A DNA stretch of 64,000 nt from Penaeicola halotolerans (GTDB lineage Bacteria > Bacteroidota > Bacteroidia > Cytophagales > Cyclobacteriaceae): the NCBI RefSeq assembly GCF_016464625.1, contig NZ_JAEAGO010000003.1, positions 434,001 to 498,000 on the forward strand, in the 5' to 3' direction. The notes under the pieces are model-generated. The model ran no database searches. It was not told the DNA's origin and saw only the letters and a program-made list of their open reading frames with translations. Both the position numbers and the translations under genes were made by a program. Shown piece after piece: positions 29,393 to 40,100 of the stretch (positions are counted from its first letter, which is position 1; each line of letters begins with the position of its first letter).

Positions 29393-30379
29393 TCAAATCT
29401 CAATCAGTTGATCTGTATGGAGCTGAATGTTTACCTGTTCTCCAGCTTGCAATGCATTTGAATCAGTTAAATAGGCAGTGAGTGAAGACCCTTGAATATC
29501 TAATGTCACACGACTATAAAGTCCTAAAAATTGAACAGATTTGATTTGAGCCGCCACTCCTGAAGAGGATATATATAGTGCGCTAGGTCTGTAATAAACT
29601 TTGTTGGAATCATACATTTCCTCTAAGCCAAATACGGCAAATAAATTCAAAGGAAATAAATAGGTCTCCCCAAAAAGTGACGCTACATATTGACTATTAG
29701 GCTTGTGATAAATCTCTTGACTACTTGCTCTTTGCATGATTTTACCTTCTTTGATCACCACGATCTCATCGGCCAGCTGCAAAGCATCCTCATAATCATG
29801 CGTTACCATGATGACTGTACTCTCCATCGCCTTAAAAGCATCCCGTAATGCTACAAGCAACAGACGCTTTTGTATGGTATCCAACTGACTAAAAGGCTCA
29901 TCGAGCAAAACTAATTGAGGTTCTATAGCCAGTGCCTTTGCGATAGCTGCTTTTTGACGTTGACCTCCTGATAGCTGAGTAGGCTTTTGATCAGCCAAGT
30001 GCTCTAGTTTGAATAATTCAAGCAGTAAGGCTATACGCTCAGCTGCATAATCAGCATCATAAGCGAGCAATTCTCTTTTGATATTTTCCCGAACGGTATT
30101 GTTTATATGCAACTTAAGGTCTTGATGGATCAGCTTGACCTCTTCATAGCCAGCAATCAGCTTTTCTCTAGGATCCTGTAATACATCTCCATCCAAAAAT
30201 GCATTCCCTCTGTCGGCAGGCAACAAACCAGCGATGATTTTCAAAAGAGTAGATTTACCAGAACCACTTTCACCAAGTATTGCCAGTACCTTTCCCTTAT
30301 CTAGTACCAGATCTATAGGGCCTAAGACAAAATTCGAATCATAATGCTTCTCTATTTGCGTCAACTTGAGGAAACTCAT
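29393..30379 (-). CDS. ABC transporter ATP-binding protein with TOBE-like domain
   Basis: 328 residues. All NBD motifs are present: Walker A GESGSGKST (about 36-44), a Q-loop around LIHQDLKLH, signature LSGGQRQ, Walker B LVLLDEP, and the H-loop in MVTHDYEDA. The last 80 residues form a TOBE-like regulatory domain (YYRPSALYI, then VQFLGLYSRVTLDI), as in importers of the PotA/FbpC/ThiQ group. No permease or binding-protein gene lies nearby, so the substrate is unknown. It is the last gene of a three-gene run with a DUF6728 protein and a YjbR-type protein; start overlaps the previous stop by four bases. Confidence 0.9.
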   Translation of the reverse strand: MSFLKLTQIEKHYDSNFVLGPIDLVLDKGKVLAILGESGSGKSTLLKIIAGLLPADRGNAFLDGDVLQDPREKLIAGYEEVKLIHQDLKLHINNTVRENIKRELLAYDADYAAERIALLLELFKLEHLADQKPTQLSGGQRQKAAIAKALAIEPQLVLLDEPFSQLDTIQKRLLLVALRDAFKAMESTVIMVTHDYEDALQLADEIVVIKEGKIMQRASSQEIYHKPNSQYVASLFGETYLFPLNLFAVFGLEEMYDSNKVYYRPSALYISSSGVAAQIKSVQFLGLYSRVTLDIQGSSLTAYLTDSNALQAGEQVNIQLHTDQLIEI

Positions 30380-30726
30380 GAGGCTAAATTTGATTTGACT
30401 TTAGCAGGCAGACTTTGATAGACCAAGTCATAAGAGTGATCTGTTAGTTCTAAAAGTAGTTTGTCACTCACAGAACCATCATTGAGGATGGTATTCCAAT
30501 GCCTCTTATTCATGTGATAGCCTGGTAAGATACCTTCATAGCGTTCTCTCAACTCTATCGCATATTCAGGATCACATTTGAGATTGACACTCACAAACTC
30601 TTCAATATCCAGTAAAGCAAAAATTTTTCCACCGACTTTAAAGACTAAAGTGGAAGTATCAAAGGGAAAACCCTCTTCTACTCCCACCTTAGAAAGACAG
30701 TGTGTCCTATAATATTCGACATTCAT
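30376..30726 (-). CDS. MmcQ/YjbR family protein
   Basis: 116 residues from the ATG at 30726. The family fold (CyaY-like) is shown by PFDTSTLVFKVGGKIFALLD, LKCDPEYAIELRERYEGILP, and the end motif NKRHWNTILNDGSVSDKLLL with a late SYDLVY. YjbR proteins are thought to bind DNA or nucleotides, but the role is poorly known. ATGA overlap with both neighbours indicates coupled translation. Confidence 0.9.
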   Translation of the reverse strand: MNVEYYRTHCLSKVGVEEGFPFDTSTLVFKVGGKIFALLDIEEFVSVNLKCDPEYAIELRERYEGILPGYHMNKRHWNTILNDGSVSDKLLLELTDHSYDLVYQSLPAKVKSNLAS

Positions 30727-30914
30727 CAAAATACATGTCTAATCAACATCACGATGAGGGCAAATAAAAACAATAGGATAGATATCTTATTGATCCCATG
30801 CATCATCCTGAGGTTGAAATTTCCCTTTTGGTCAGGATCTGTTTTTTTAAATACTCTAAAGAAGTAATTGCCTACTTCTCCAAGCTTGAAATAATCTCCG
30901 AACTTATTTGCCAT
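30726..30914 (-). CDS. DUF6728-like small membrane protein
   Basis: 62 residues. The N-terminus (FGDYFKLGEVGNYFFRVF) and the middle NFNLRMMHGINKISI match small Bacteroidota proteins of this kind; residues about 43-60 form one membrane helix (SILLFLFALIVMLIRHVF). Predicted inner-membrane protein of unknown role. It overlaps the YjbR start by four bases, with the gene for IspG 20 bases before it. Confidence 0.75.
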   Translation of the reverse strand: MANKFGDYFKLGEVGNYFFRVFKKTDPDQKGNFNLRMMHGINKISILLFLFALIVMLIRHVF

Positions 30915-30934
30915 AATGTATTGCTTATAGATAC

Positions 30935-32929
30935 TTAACTCAAAGCTTCTACTTCGGGTTCAATCCATTTGTTATCTTCTTTGATCAAATTAATTAATTC
31001 ATTCACAGCTTTTTCCGAAGGAACAGATCGCTTGACGACCTCTTGACCTCTGTAGAGTGTGATCTTACCCTTACCAGAACCTACATAGCCATAATCTGCA
31101 TCTGCCATCTCTCCAGGACCATTAACGATGCAACCCATGATACCTATTTTTACTCCTTTGAGGTGGTCTGTACGCTTACGAATCATCGCAGTTGTCTCCT
31201 GCAAGTCAAAGAGCGTTCTACCACAAGAAGGACAAGAGATATACTCTGTCTTAGATATCCTCGTACGAGCTGCCTGCAATACTCCAAAACAAACGCTATT
31301 GGCGAGTTTCAAATCAGCCAAATGTTTTTCCTTGTCATTAACGTGATACTGATCTACACCATACATGACGCCATCTCCCATGCCATCGATGAGTAGTCCA
31401 CCCATGTCTGTGGCTGGATAGATCATCATTTCATCCTGACTCATATTATGATAAGTCGAATGAATGATCACAGGGATATTGATATTTCTTTTGATTAACT
31501 CAATGAAAAATCTCCTATTGGCGGCTAATGCGTGTTGATTATAGGTTTCTAACCACACGACCAACTTATCATCCTCTGCTTCTAAGATGCTAAAAATCTC
31601 ATCTTCTAGTCTAGCGGCATCTAGCTTCAGGAAGTTGATTTCCTTGTGTCTAGTTGGAGCAAACATCCAATCTTGCAGGTTAAAAACAGGAATCTTATTG
31701 CCATGATCTTCATCTTTGAGCCATGCTTGATAGTTGAGGATTTCCTTTAGTCCATTTGGCAGCATAAAGGGTATCGGATGATCTCCGCTAAACACATAAT
31801 CAGCCCCGATATCATTCATCTTCCACTTGTCTAGCTCTGGAAGATAAAAGTGTCCTATGGCTTTCAGGTCTTTGACTTGTACGTCTTCTAATTTGCTAAA
31901 ATCAGCAATCACTCGAGGCACATTACCTCCACCGATATTGGCGACCTCTTTTGTTTGTCTTTTCTCATAAGCAAAAGGGTTTAGTGGATTGTCAGAAATA
32001 GGCGCTATCGGAGCATGGCCTGAGCGCTCTTGGTATCGATTGACGAGTACTTGTGCTACTGGTGCTTCAAACTCTGGTTCTTCTGTCAAAGAAACCCTCA
32101 CCGTATCTCCCAAACCATCTTCGAGGAGTGTCCCTATACCTAAAGCTGACTTGATTCGGCCGTCTTCACCATCACCTGCTTCAGTCACTCCAAGGTGTAG
32201 TGGATATGGCTTAAAACCTTCCTCATCAAGTTTTTGTACGAGTAGTCTGTAAGCTTGTACCATGACTTGTGGATTGCTTGACTTCATAGAGATCACGATA
32301 TTGTAATACTCCATGTCTTCACATATCCTCAAAAACTCTAATGCTGACTCAACCATACCTAGTGGAGTATCTCCGTATCGGCTCATGATCCTATCAGAAA
32401 GTGACCCATGATTCGTCCCTATTCGCATCGCTGTACCATGCTCTTTGCAGATCTTCACTAGTGGCTCAAATCGCTCTCTGATACGCTGTAGCTCAGCTTG
32501 ATAACTCTCATCGGTATATTCGATGGTTTCAAATTTCTTCTTGTCAGCGTAGTTGCCTGGATTGATTCTGACTTTCTCTACGATTTTAGCGGCTACTTCT
32601 GCAGCATTAGGGGTAAAATGTATATCAGCTACAAGAGGGACTTTATAACCTCTCTTAAGCAACTCTTTCTTGATTTCTGCTAAGTTTTCAGCTTCTTTGA
32701 TACTAGGAGCTGTGATTCTTACAAGTTCACAACCCGCCTCGACCATCCTGATGACTTGTTCTACAGATCCCTGCGTATCCATCGTATCTACAGTAGTCAT
32801 AGACTGAACTACTATGGGATTGTCTCCCCCGATGATGACATCCCCTACTTTGACGGGAATAGTCTTTCGCCTCTTGTAAGCAACCATACTGTCGCAGTAC
32901 TTTTTAGCTGTGGTAAAGGAAGTCTTCAT
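30935..32929 (-). CDS. ispG: 4-hydroxy-3-methylbut-2-enyl diphosphate synthase (flavodoxin)
   Basis: 664 residues. IspG converts MEcPP to HMBPP, the next-to-last step of the MEP isoprenoid pathway, using a [4Fe-4S] cluster. The N-terminal TIM barrel is clear (GGDNPIVVQSMTTVDTMDTQ, VADIHFTPNAA, KVRINPGNY), as is the C-terminal cluster domain with CPSCGRT and GIMGCIVNGPGEMADAD, whose Cys residues plus a late Glu ligate the cluster. It is much longer than the E. coli enzyme (372) because of a central insertion (about residues 300-560), the three-domain form found in Bacteroidota, Chlamydia and plants. Probably essential. The gene is followed by three small co-oriented genes at 20 bases. Confidence 0.97.
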   Translation of the reverse strand: MKTSFTTAKKYCDSMVAYKRRKTIPVKVGDVIIGGDNPIVVQSMTTVDTMDTQGSVEQVIRMVEAGCELVRITAPSIKEAENLAEIKKELLKRGYKVPLVADIHFTPNAAEVAAKIVEKVRINPGNYADKKKFETIEYTDESYQAELQRIRERFEPLVKICKEHGTAMRIGTNHGSLSDRIMSRYGDTPLGMVESALEFLRICEDMEYYNIVISMKSSNPQVMVQAYRLLVQKLDEEGFKPYPLHLGVTEAGDGEDGRIKSALGIGTLLEDGLGDTVRVSLTEEPEFEAPVAQVLVNRYQERSGHAPIAPISDNPLNPFAYEKRQTKEVANIGGGNVPRVIADFSKLEDVQVKDLKAIGHFYLPELDKWKMNDIGADYVFSGDHPIPFMLPNGLKEILNYQAWLKDEDHGNKIPVFNLQDWMFAPTRHKEINFLKLDAARLEDEIFSILEAEDDKLVVWLETYNQHALAANRRFFIELIKRNINIPVIIHSTYHNMSQDEMMIYPATDMGGLLIDGMGDGVMYGVDQYHVNDKEKHLADLKLANSVCFGVLQAARTRISKTEYISCPSCGRTLFDLQETTAMIRKRTDHLKGVKIGIMGCIVNGPGEMADADYGYVGSGKGKITLYRGQEVVKRSVPSEKAVNELINLIKEDNKWIEPEVEALS

Positions 32930-32955
32930 ATCAAATAAATGCTTTATATGCTTGC

Positions 32956-33657
32956 TTAAATATCCCCCAACTGAGGTCTAATCACTATCTCTTCTACTAC
33001 TGTCTGCGGAGACATCTGATATGCTGACCATACAGCCTCAGCCACATCTTCTGACTTCATAAATCTCTCCACTGGCAGATCGACACCTTCCCAGCTACTT
33101 GTGTAGGTAGCCCCAGGCAATATCGAGGTTACTTTGATACCGTCTCCTTTGAGTTCAGCTCTGAGACACTTAGTAAATCCAAGCATCGCCCACTTAGAAA
33201 TGGCATAAGAACCACCATGCTCATAGGCAGTCAATCCTGCTATGGAGCCCATGGAAAATATATGACCTGACTTTCTAGCCTTCATCTGAGGCACTATAGC
33301 CCTCGTGAGATGATACGCACTGTATAGATTGGTCTCTATCATTTTTTCCAAACTACCTTCTTCCTCTGTATGGATTTGTCCTGGGATAAATACACCCGTA
33401 TTATTTACCAATACCCCAACTTCACCTTTAGACTGAATGAAAGTGGCAAAATCAGCTACAGCAGCTCTCTTTGAAAGATCTGCCACCATAGTATGTACTT
33501 GGACTCCGTAGAGATTGATCACTTCTTGAGCCATTTCATTTAGCGCTGCTTGATTACGTGCGCAGGTCACGATATCATATCCTGCGGCTGCAAATTTATG
33601 GATAATGGCTTTTCCGATACCTTTACTTCCTCCTGTGACTACTACCAATTCCTTCAT
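32956..33657 (-). CDS. Short-chain dehydrogenase/reductase
   Basis: 233 residues, classical SDR length. Rossmann glycine motif TGGSKGIG (about 8-15), NNTG in place of the common NNAG, catalytic Ser in MGSIAG, and YxxxK as YAISK (about 150-154), with the PG motif in ILPGATYT. It reduces or oxidises an unknown substrate with NAD(P)H. It starts 81 bases after the outer-membrane barrel gene; whether they share a transcript is unclear. Confidence 0.92.
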   Translation of the reverse strand: MKELVVVTGGSKGIGKAIIHKFAAAGYDIVTCARNQAALNEMAQEVINLYGVQVHTMVADLSKRAAVADFATFIQSKGEVGVLVNNTGVFIPGQIHTEEEGSLEKMIETNLYSAYHLTRAIVPQMKARKSGHIFSMGSIAGLTAYEHGGSYAISKWAMLGFTKCLRAELKGDGIKVTSILPGATYTSSWEGVDLPVERFMKSEDVAEAVWSAYQMSPQTVVEEIVIRPQLGDI

Positions 33658-33738
33658 ATCATTTTTAACTATTTCAACTCAAGAAAGTTGTCATGACAAC
33701 AAAAATAAAGAATGTTTGCGCCATCTTAAACAATTGCC

Positions 33739-36700
33739 TCAAAACAATGCACTAACCTGCATCCTGCCTGTGTGCACTGTGCGCTGATCTCCTGAGTTTC
33801 TGCCTTCATACACGAGGTTAAATTGCAAGCCATTTCCTATTCTCTGAAGCCAATTAAGTGTCCAAGTGACATTGGTCCCTGGCTGTAATGCCTCGAGCAT
33901 CTCATAACCAATGGGGGAATTTACCAGCCCATCATATTGTATATTGACCAGTCTTAGATTAGCTCCTATCGTACTTTGGATAGCTTTAGCATATCTCAGA
34001 TCAAAGACAAACTCACTCAAAGTAGCCTGTTCTCCACCCGCATCTCCATTAGCATTTGACTTGTCCGTAAAACCATAGGTCCCCGTCAACCGAAACTTAG
34101 TCGAAGGCTGCCAAGCCAATTCTGGACTCAACTTATAGGCATTGATCAAAAAATTCCTATTGTCTAAAAAGTCAGAAACGCTGGCTTTTACTTGCTGCGT
34201 GTAGCCTAAGTTGAGGTTGTACTGCTTCTTAATATTCACTCTAAAGTTGCCTCTCCACTCTCTCTGGCTGATCTCCTCAAATCCACCAGTGAGCAATTGT
34301 CGATTGTCCGTATTGAGAAAGCTAAGTTCAAAGCCATTTTTAGCAGAAGACCTATTATAGAAAAAAGTAGACCTAAATGACCTTCTCAAAGAGAGTAAAT
34401 TTTCCTCATCTAATTGATTAATAAATGGAGAAATACGCTGCAAAAGGTCTGAATCGGTAGTCTTTTTCTCCACTGTCCAACTGGTATTATTAGTAAATCG
34501 CTGAATGAAAGCCTTCAACCCTTCCTCTTTTCGCCAAGTATCTGGGAAGCGCGCATTCAATCTGTAATTAAAAAGAGTACTAAAAGCCTGGATGTAGTCA
34601 TCCGTAGGTACAAATATTTTCACATAGTTCTTTTCATCTGCATTGACTGCTAGATAAAACTCTTCAAGTTGTTGCACCCCATCTCTATTATCATCACGCC
34701 AAGTATGTGTTCCCTCACCTGTAGGCACTGGCAGATAGACATATTCTCTTCGTAGTTCTCGACCATTGCTGATCGCATAGTTGAGCTCATTTCTGATAGC
34801 ACCTTTCCATAGTGAGCCATTGTAGTCTACGCGTCCCATCACGGTCTCTTCGTCAAAGTCAGGAAAAAGCACATTCTCTAACTTTCTGTATGTAAAAGTA
34901 CTCACCAAAGAGTGATTCGAAGCCAACTCTCTTCTGAGTTGAAAATTGGTAGTGATCGACTCATTTTGTTTCCTGATTTCTCCTTGCTGAGGGGTATTAT
35001 CCTCTCTCAAAATGACTTCACCTAGAAACTGTGTTTTTAGCGTATCATTTGATCTTAAATAAATTCTATGAGAGACAAAATTCATTGCTGTATTGACCAC
35101 ACTGTCAGCTGCACGATCTCTGATGACATTACGATCCTCAGAGTAAGTATAGCCAGGCACTAAGTACTTACTCCTAAACTGCAAGTCAGCATTGAGTCGA
35201 TACCATGAAGCATCTAATGTAGCTTGCTTATTTTGCATCTGAAACAAATCCGATTTCAGGTAAAGCCTTTTGAATATTCGCTGCCCAAATTCCGCCCTGA
35301 ATTGATAGCCGTCTACCACTTCTCCCCTATTTCTAAAAGTAGAGGATATCCCCGCATAAGCATCTGCATTTTTACGGACTGACAATCCTCCATTAATGAT
35401 TTGATCTGAATTGTTTACCTCCAAATCCTCAAAACTAGCATTCCAGTCACGATCAAACTCTATATATCTAACGCGATCTACAAACTCAAAATTTCTTGAG
35501 TCAAACTCGATATCTACCTCACTTTCAAGCTTATAATCTTTCAACCATCCAATAGGTCGACCTACAGATTTTAAACCGCTCTTTACCGCAAATCCCTGAT
35601 TATCTGCATTATCTATACTAGAAAATGTATTCAAATCTCGCTGACTAAGTGCTACTTCTGTAAATACTTGCTCATACTGTGACAACTTGTATTTGATGCT
35701 TGCCGTCATCATTTGTCTGAGTGCCGGAGTAGTGAGACGGATTACAGGTTCGTGAGTTCCTTGTGGCTGACCATTTATTGGAGCCACATACGCGTAGACC
35801 GTTCCATTAGCTTGGAAGTTTTGACGGACATAGTTCCCATTACCGAAGCCTACCTCACTAAAAGTAAGCGTGTATCTTGCACTATCCGGATTAGTGGAGT
35901 ATTCATAATATACAAACCCAGTTTCATCTGTAAGCCTCCTATATAAGATCAAATCTTGGCTAAACTCCGTACTATCAACCCTAGGCACTATCGCCTGATC
36001 CAGATCGTCTCCGATACTACTGAGCAATATTTTATCTGCATCGCTGAGGTCTTGGAGAAGTGGCCTGTTACGATTGTCCTCTTCTTTATAAAAATCCAAG
36101 CTTACTTCAAGCTTATCATTTGTAAATCGCTGATTGGCTAAAATAATAGATCGGCTATAGTTTTGATCTGCGTACTCAAAATCAACCCGCAAACGAGAAA
36201 ATTCTGTGATTAATACATTATTGGTAAATGTAATTTCCCCGATATTATAGTCTATGACATAGTCATTGTTAAATCCTCTTTGAAGCAGCTTTCCATCTAG
36301 ATAAACTTTCTCTGAGTTAGCCAATACGATGATAAAGCGTTCATTATTAGGTCCTCTAAGCCGATAAGGTCCTAGCACTCCTTCTAACACTTCCACTATC
36401 GTAGAAGCAAATTTTCCTTTAGCTACAGAAGCACCTATAGAAGTCTGTGCTTTAAATTTGCCCAGATCATACTTGGTACTGAACATGCCACCTTGTACGT
36501 TTTTGTAGTATTGCAAAAACTCTGAATCTCGCTTTTGAAAAACCACGTCTCCCCCGCTGAGCGAAAACTTCTCATTGTATAACTCTATAAATACTCTATC
36601 AAAATCTTGTAGCTGTTGGGTATTTCCTTCCGGTTGGAAAGGCACATTTTGATCAGTGATACTAGCTCTAATCTGTAAGTTATCAGAAAGCTTGCCTTCC

Positions 36701-37176
36701 ATCTGTAAGTTGAGAGCCGAGTTGACAAAGACATTTTGAGTATTGCCAAAAGATATCCCTCGACTGATACTACCACTCTTCTGTAAATCCGAAGTGCTAA
36801 AGAGCTCTTCTCTGACATCAAAAACAGTATTATTAATCGCTATGCGTTTGTCTTTAAATAGCGCATTGGAATCATAAATCGCCAAGGTCTTATGTTGGAT
36901 AGGTCTGTGTAAGCTGTAAGGGAAAGTTCTGTAACAAACACGCGCAGAGTCTACACTCACTGCTGAGAAGGAGATCATTCCAGTATTTAAATCAAAACTA
37001 TGGGCTAAAGTGTCTCCTGCTAGAGTAGTCGCAACAATACTCTCAGGGATCGCTGTGAGAGAGTCTAGTTCTATCGGTATCGCTGTTTTAACCCACTTAC
37101 AATTGGGCAAGTTGGTCTGAGCACTTAGCGTATATGCGCTCATCATGCACCATATGACTAATCCCCAACAACGCAT
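33739..37176 (-). CDS. Large outer-membrane protein of unknown function
   Basis: 1145 residues with a signal peptide (MRCWGLVIWCMMSAYTLSAQ). The region around residue 130 has SGSISRGISFGNTQNVFVNS and then the stretch IRASITDQNVPFQPEGNTQQ, a conserved block also reminiscent of the large T9SS barrel proteins of this phylum; I do not claim it is SprA, which is twice as long. The rest alternates short aromatic beta strands (for example TSIGASVAKGKF, NARFPDTWRKEEG), consistent with a big beta-barrel. The start ATG directly follows the stop of the histidine kinase gene (0 bases between), so the two are co-transcribed. Role unknown; envelope biogenesis or surface binding is possible. Confidence 0.75.
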   Translation of the reverse strand: MRCWGLVIWCMMSAYTLSAQTNLPNCKWVKTAIPIELDSLTAIPESIVATTLAGDTLAHSFDLNTGMISFSAVSVDSARVCYRTFPYSLHRPIQHKTLAIYDSNALFKDKRIAINNTVFDVREELFSTSDLQKSGSISRGISFGNTQNVFVNSALNLQMEGKLSDNLQIRASITDQNVPFQPEGNTQQLQDFDRVFIELYNEKFSLSGGDVVFQKRDSEFLQYYKNVQGGMFSTKYDLGKFKAQTSIGASVAKGKFASTIVEVLEGVLGPYRLRGPNNERFIIVLANSEKVYLDGKLLQRGFNNDYVIDYNIGEITFTNNVLITEFSRLRVDFEYADQNYSRSIILANQRFTNDKLEVSLDFYKEEDNRNRPLLQDLSDADKILLSSIGDDLDQAIVPRVDSTEFSQDLILYRRLTDETGFVYYEYSTNPDSARYTLTFSEVGFGNGNYVRQNFQANGTVYAYVAPINGQPQGTHEPVIRLTTPALRQMMTASIKYKLSQYEQVFTEVALSQRDLNTFSSIDNADNQGFAVKSGLKSVGRPIGWLKDYKLESEVDIEFDSRNFEFVDRVRYIEFDRDWNASFEDLEVNNSDQIINGGLSVRKNADAYAGISSTFRNRGEVVDGYQFRAEFGQRIFKRLYLKSDLFQMQNKQATLDASWYRLNADLQFRSKYLVPGYTYSEDRNVIRDRAADSVVNTAMNFVSHRIYLRSNDTLKTQFLGEVILREDNTPQQGEIRKQNESITTNFQLRRELASNHSLVSTFTYRKLENVLFPDFDEETVMGRVDYNGSLWKGAIRNELNYAISNGRELRREYVYLPVPTGEGTHTWRDDNRDGVQQLEEFYLAVNADEKNYVKIFVPTDDYIQAFSTLFNYRLNARFPDTWRKEEGLKAFIQRFTNNTSWTVEKKTTDSDLLQRISPFINQLDEENLLSLRRSFRSTFFYNRSSAKNGFELSFLNTDNRQLLTGGFEEISQREWRGNFRVNIKKQYNLNLGYTQQVKASVSDFLDNRNFLINAYKLSPELAWQPSTKFRLTGTYGFTDKSNANGDAGGEQATLSEFVFDLRYAKAIQSTIGANLRLVNIQYDGLVNSPIGYEMLEALQPGTNVTWTLNWLQRIGNGLQFNLVYEGRNSGDQRTVHTGRMQVSALF

Positions 37177-40100
37177 CTAGACTAATAGAAACTCTAAATA
37201 AAATGTAGTCCCTGCTCCTTCTTTCGAATCAAACCAGATCTTCCCTCCTGCATTCTCTACCCCTCGCTTGACGATGGCTAGTCCTAGTCCAGATCCCTCA
37301 GTTTTAGTACTGAAGTTTGGCACAAACACTTTTTCTCTCAAATGACTCGGGATACCCTGTCCATTATCTTTAACAGTGATTTTCACCTTGCCTTCTGATT
37401 GCCTTGCTGTAATCTTGATCTCAGCCACCTGATCGTCTGGGACAGCTTGTATACCATTGATCACCAAGTTGCTAAATACCCTCCCAAACAGCTTCTCATC
37501 TCCTAGTACATAGATCTCTCCTTTGATACCTTGACAGATCACGCTTCCCTTTTCATGATTTCTAAAGAGCGTTTCTATTTGTCTCAATACCTTGGCTAGA
37601 TCGATTTTCTCATTTTTAGGAAGCGGCATTTTGGCAAAATCTGAGAAAGATGTAGCGATATCACTAAGCGTATCGATCTGCTCCAGCAGCGTATTGACAG
37701 GCCGCTCTAGCTGCTTAGGATCATCTAGCTTACCTTCCATTTGAAGCCTTCTCATATGCTGCAATGTGAGCTTCATCGGTGTAAGTGGATTTTTGATCTC
37801 ATGTGCCACTTGCTTAGCCATTTCTCTCCAAGCAGTTTCCTTCTCGCTCGCTGCCATAGATTCTCTACTGGCTTCTAGCTTTTCCAGCATCTTATTGTAT
37901 TCACCTACTAGTAAGCCGATCTCATCCTTATTTGGCCAAAACATCGGCTCGTTTTTCTCGAGGGATGTAGATTTGATCTTTTGAGCAATTAGCTTGAAAG
38001 GACTAGTGAGGTTTTGCGAAGCAAAGTAGGACACTACCAAAAAGATGATCAAGATAATGATAAAGATATTGATGATATTCCCCAACACATCCGTTCTCAA
38101 CCTATTCAACTCGCTAGCTGACTCAAAGAACGGAATGCCTATTATAGCGTTGAGTTTATCTCCATTGGGTGATCTTAATGCCATGTATACAGTCTTAAAG
38201 TCCAGCTTACCGATCTGCTCATCTATGATGATGCGTGTATTATACTGTTCCTTGATCTGAGAGAATGCAATAGGATTAATGAGATCTGACAGTATCTTCT
38301 TTTCATATATCGCTGGCTGATTTCCTGAGAGCAATCTACCCTCTTGATCATAGACATTGATATCGGAGTTGGTCGTACCCGATAAGGCATATAGCTGCCC
38401 TTCTAGCTCCTCTATATCCATCTCTCCACTAAAGTATGTCTCGAGACTTCTACTGATATTTTCCTTGATGAGCTGTGCCTTATCGAAATATTGCCTTGTC
38501 AGATCTTGCGTGTAACTTCTACTCACTAAGGTCACTGTCACAGCACTCACGATAAGCATCGGAAGGAAGAATGCTAAGTTGAGATATAACTGGATCTTCG
38601 TGGAATAATTGAGTGTGTAATGCCTAAATCCTTTGAGACTCTCAAATAAGACGACTACCACAATCGTCATAAGTATGAAGATCAAGAGAATCAGAGAGAA
38701 ATCAGCGATAAATAGTCTTGGCTCATACAGTGGGGAAGATACGATCACCATTTCATCTTCACCAGTATCGAAGGCCATATGATGATATCCCCCCTTTCTA
38801 ATCCCAACCTCTCTCAACCTCCTCGATTCAAAAAACTCAGGAGTGACTACCGTACGATAATTGATATTTCCTACCGAAAGCATCAATCGCTTATTTTCAT
38901 AGATCGCGTAATCAAAATCTTGATTAGGGTCACTATTGACATAGCGATTGTCTATCAACAGTTTAGGAAATACGCTGGAGGCGAGCAACCTTCTTTGTCT
39001 TAGCTCAATAGCTACTGTCCCGATCTGCACATTATTTCTATTGATATCGACTATTCCGAAGTAATTTTTATTGAAATTTTGATCCTGATCTCGACTAAAA
39101 TAAAGGTTGGTCACCGCTGTTTGATTCTCAAACTTGACAAATTTACGCATCAAGTTTCTCAGGTTGTCAGCCCCTGAGCGCCTATTGTAGAGATCTCCTC
39201 TTGAGTTAAAGATGTACACAAAGGCATCATATTTATCAAAATAACTACCCAAATACACTCGCTTGATCTTTCGCTCGATCACTTCTTTATTTCCAAAAGG
39301 CTCCGCCAGTTTACTCCTTATGAAGACATCACTACGGATATTATCCATCACTTCTGCTAATAAAAATTCTCCAAGGATATCATTGTCTATAAGTAACTGG
39401 TTGGAAAATTTCTGCTTATCATTAATGGCTGCTAATTCTTGATGTTTATAAAGCGCAAAAACCCCAATCATGGCACAGATCATAGCGCCAAAGAACAAGG
39501 TCAAAAAAGTCGAAAAACTGAAGCTAAAGATATTTTGATACAGCCTCAGAGTGATCACAAAAAGCAACGCTAAAACATGAAATATAATCAGCGTTCGCAT
39601 CTCCAACCCTGTAGCATAGTCAAAGGCTAATGCTATCACGGCAAAAATCACCAAGACTGTATAAGGCTCATGCTTCAATCTATTCCGAGCAAAAACCACC
39701 ATATTGATCCCTAATAGCAGCATCAAAATATAGAAAGCCCCTCCCATGAAGATGATCAAGTAGCTGATCAACTTAAAAACATCAAAATCCGCAATAGAGC
39801 TAATGTCCAAAGACCACTGTGAGTTGAAAAGTAGGGATCTATACAGCAAATAGTAAAATATACCAAAGCCCAAACTCACTGCATAGGCAATGATATACCA
39901 AAACCCTATGGGATGTCTTAGGGTAAACTTTCTAAATTTTTTCAGGAAGTAGTTTTCTGCAATAATGCTGAAGCCAAGAGTAACTATTACTCCCAAGGCC
40001 AAGATATTGAGCAATAGATCTCCTAATGAGGGATTGATGATTGAAGCGGCATAAAACTTTGGATCAAACAGGTCTAGATCAAAAAAACCAAATGGAATCT

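Noticed and set aside
33739-37176. SprA of the type IX secretion system
   Set aside because: It shares a conserved block but is only about half the length of SprA, so the name is not supported.
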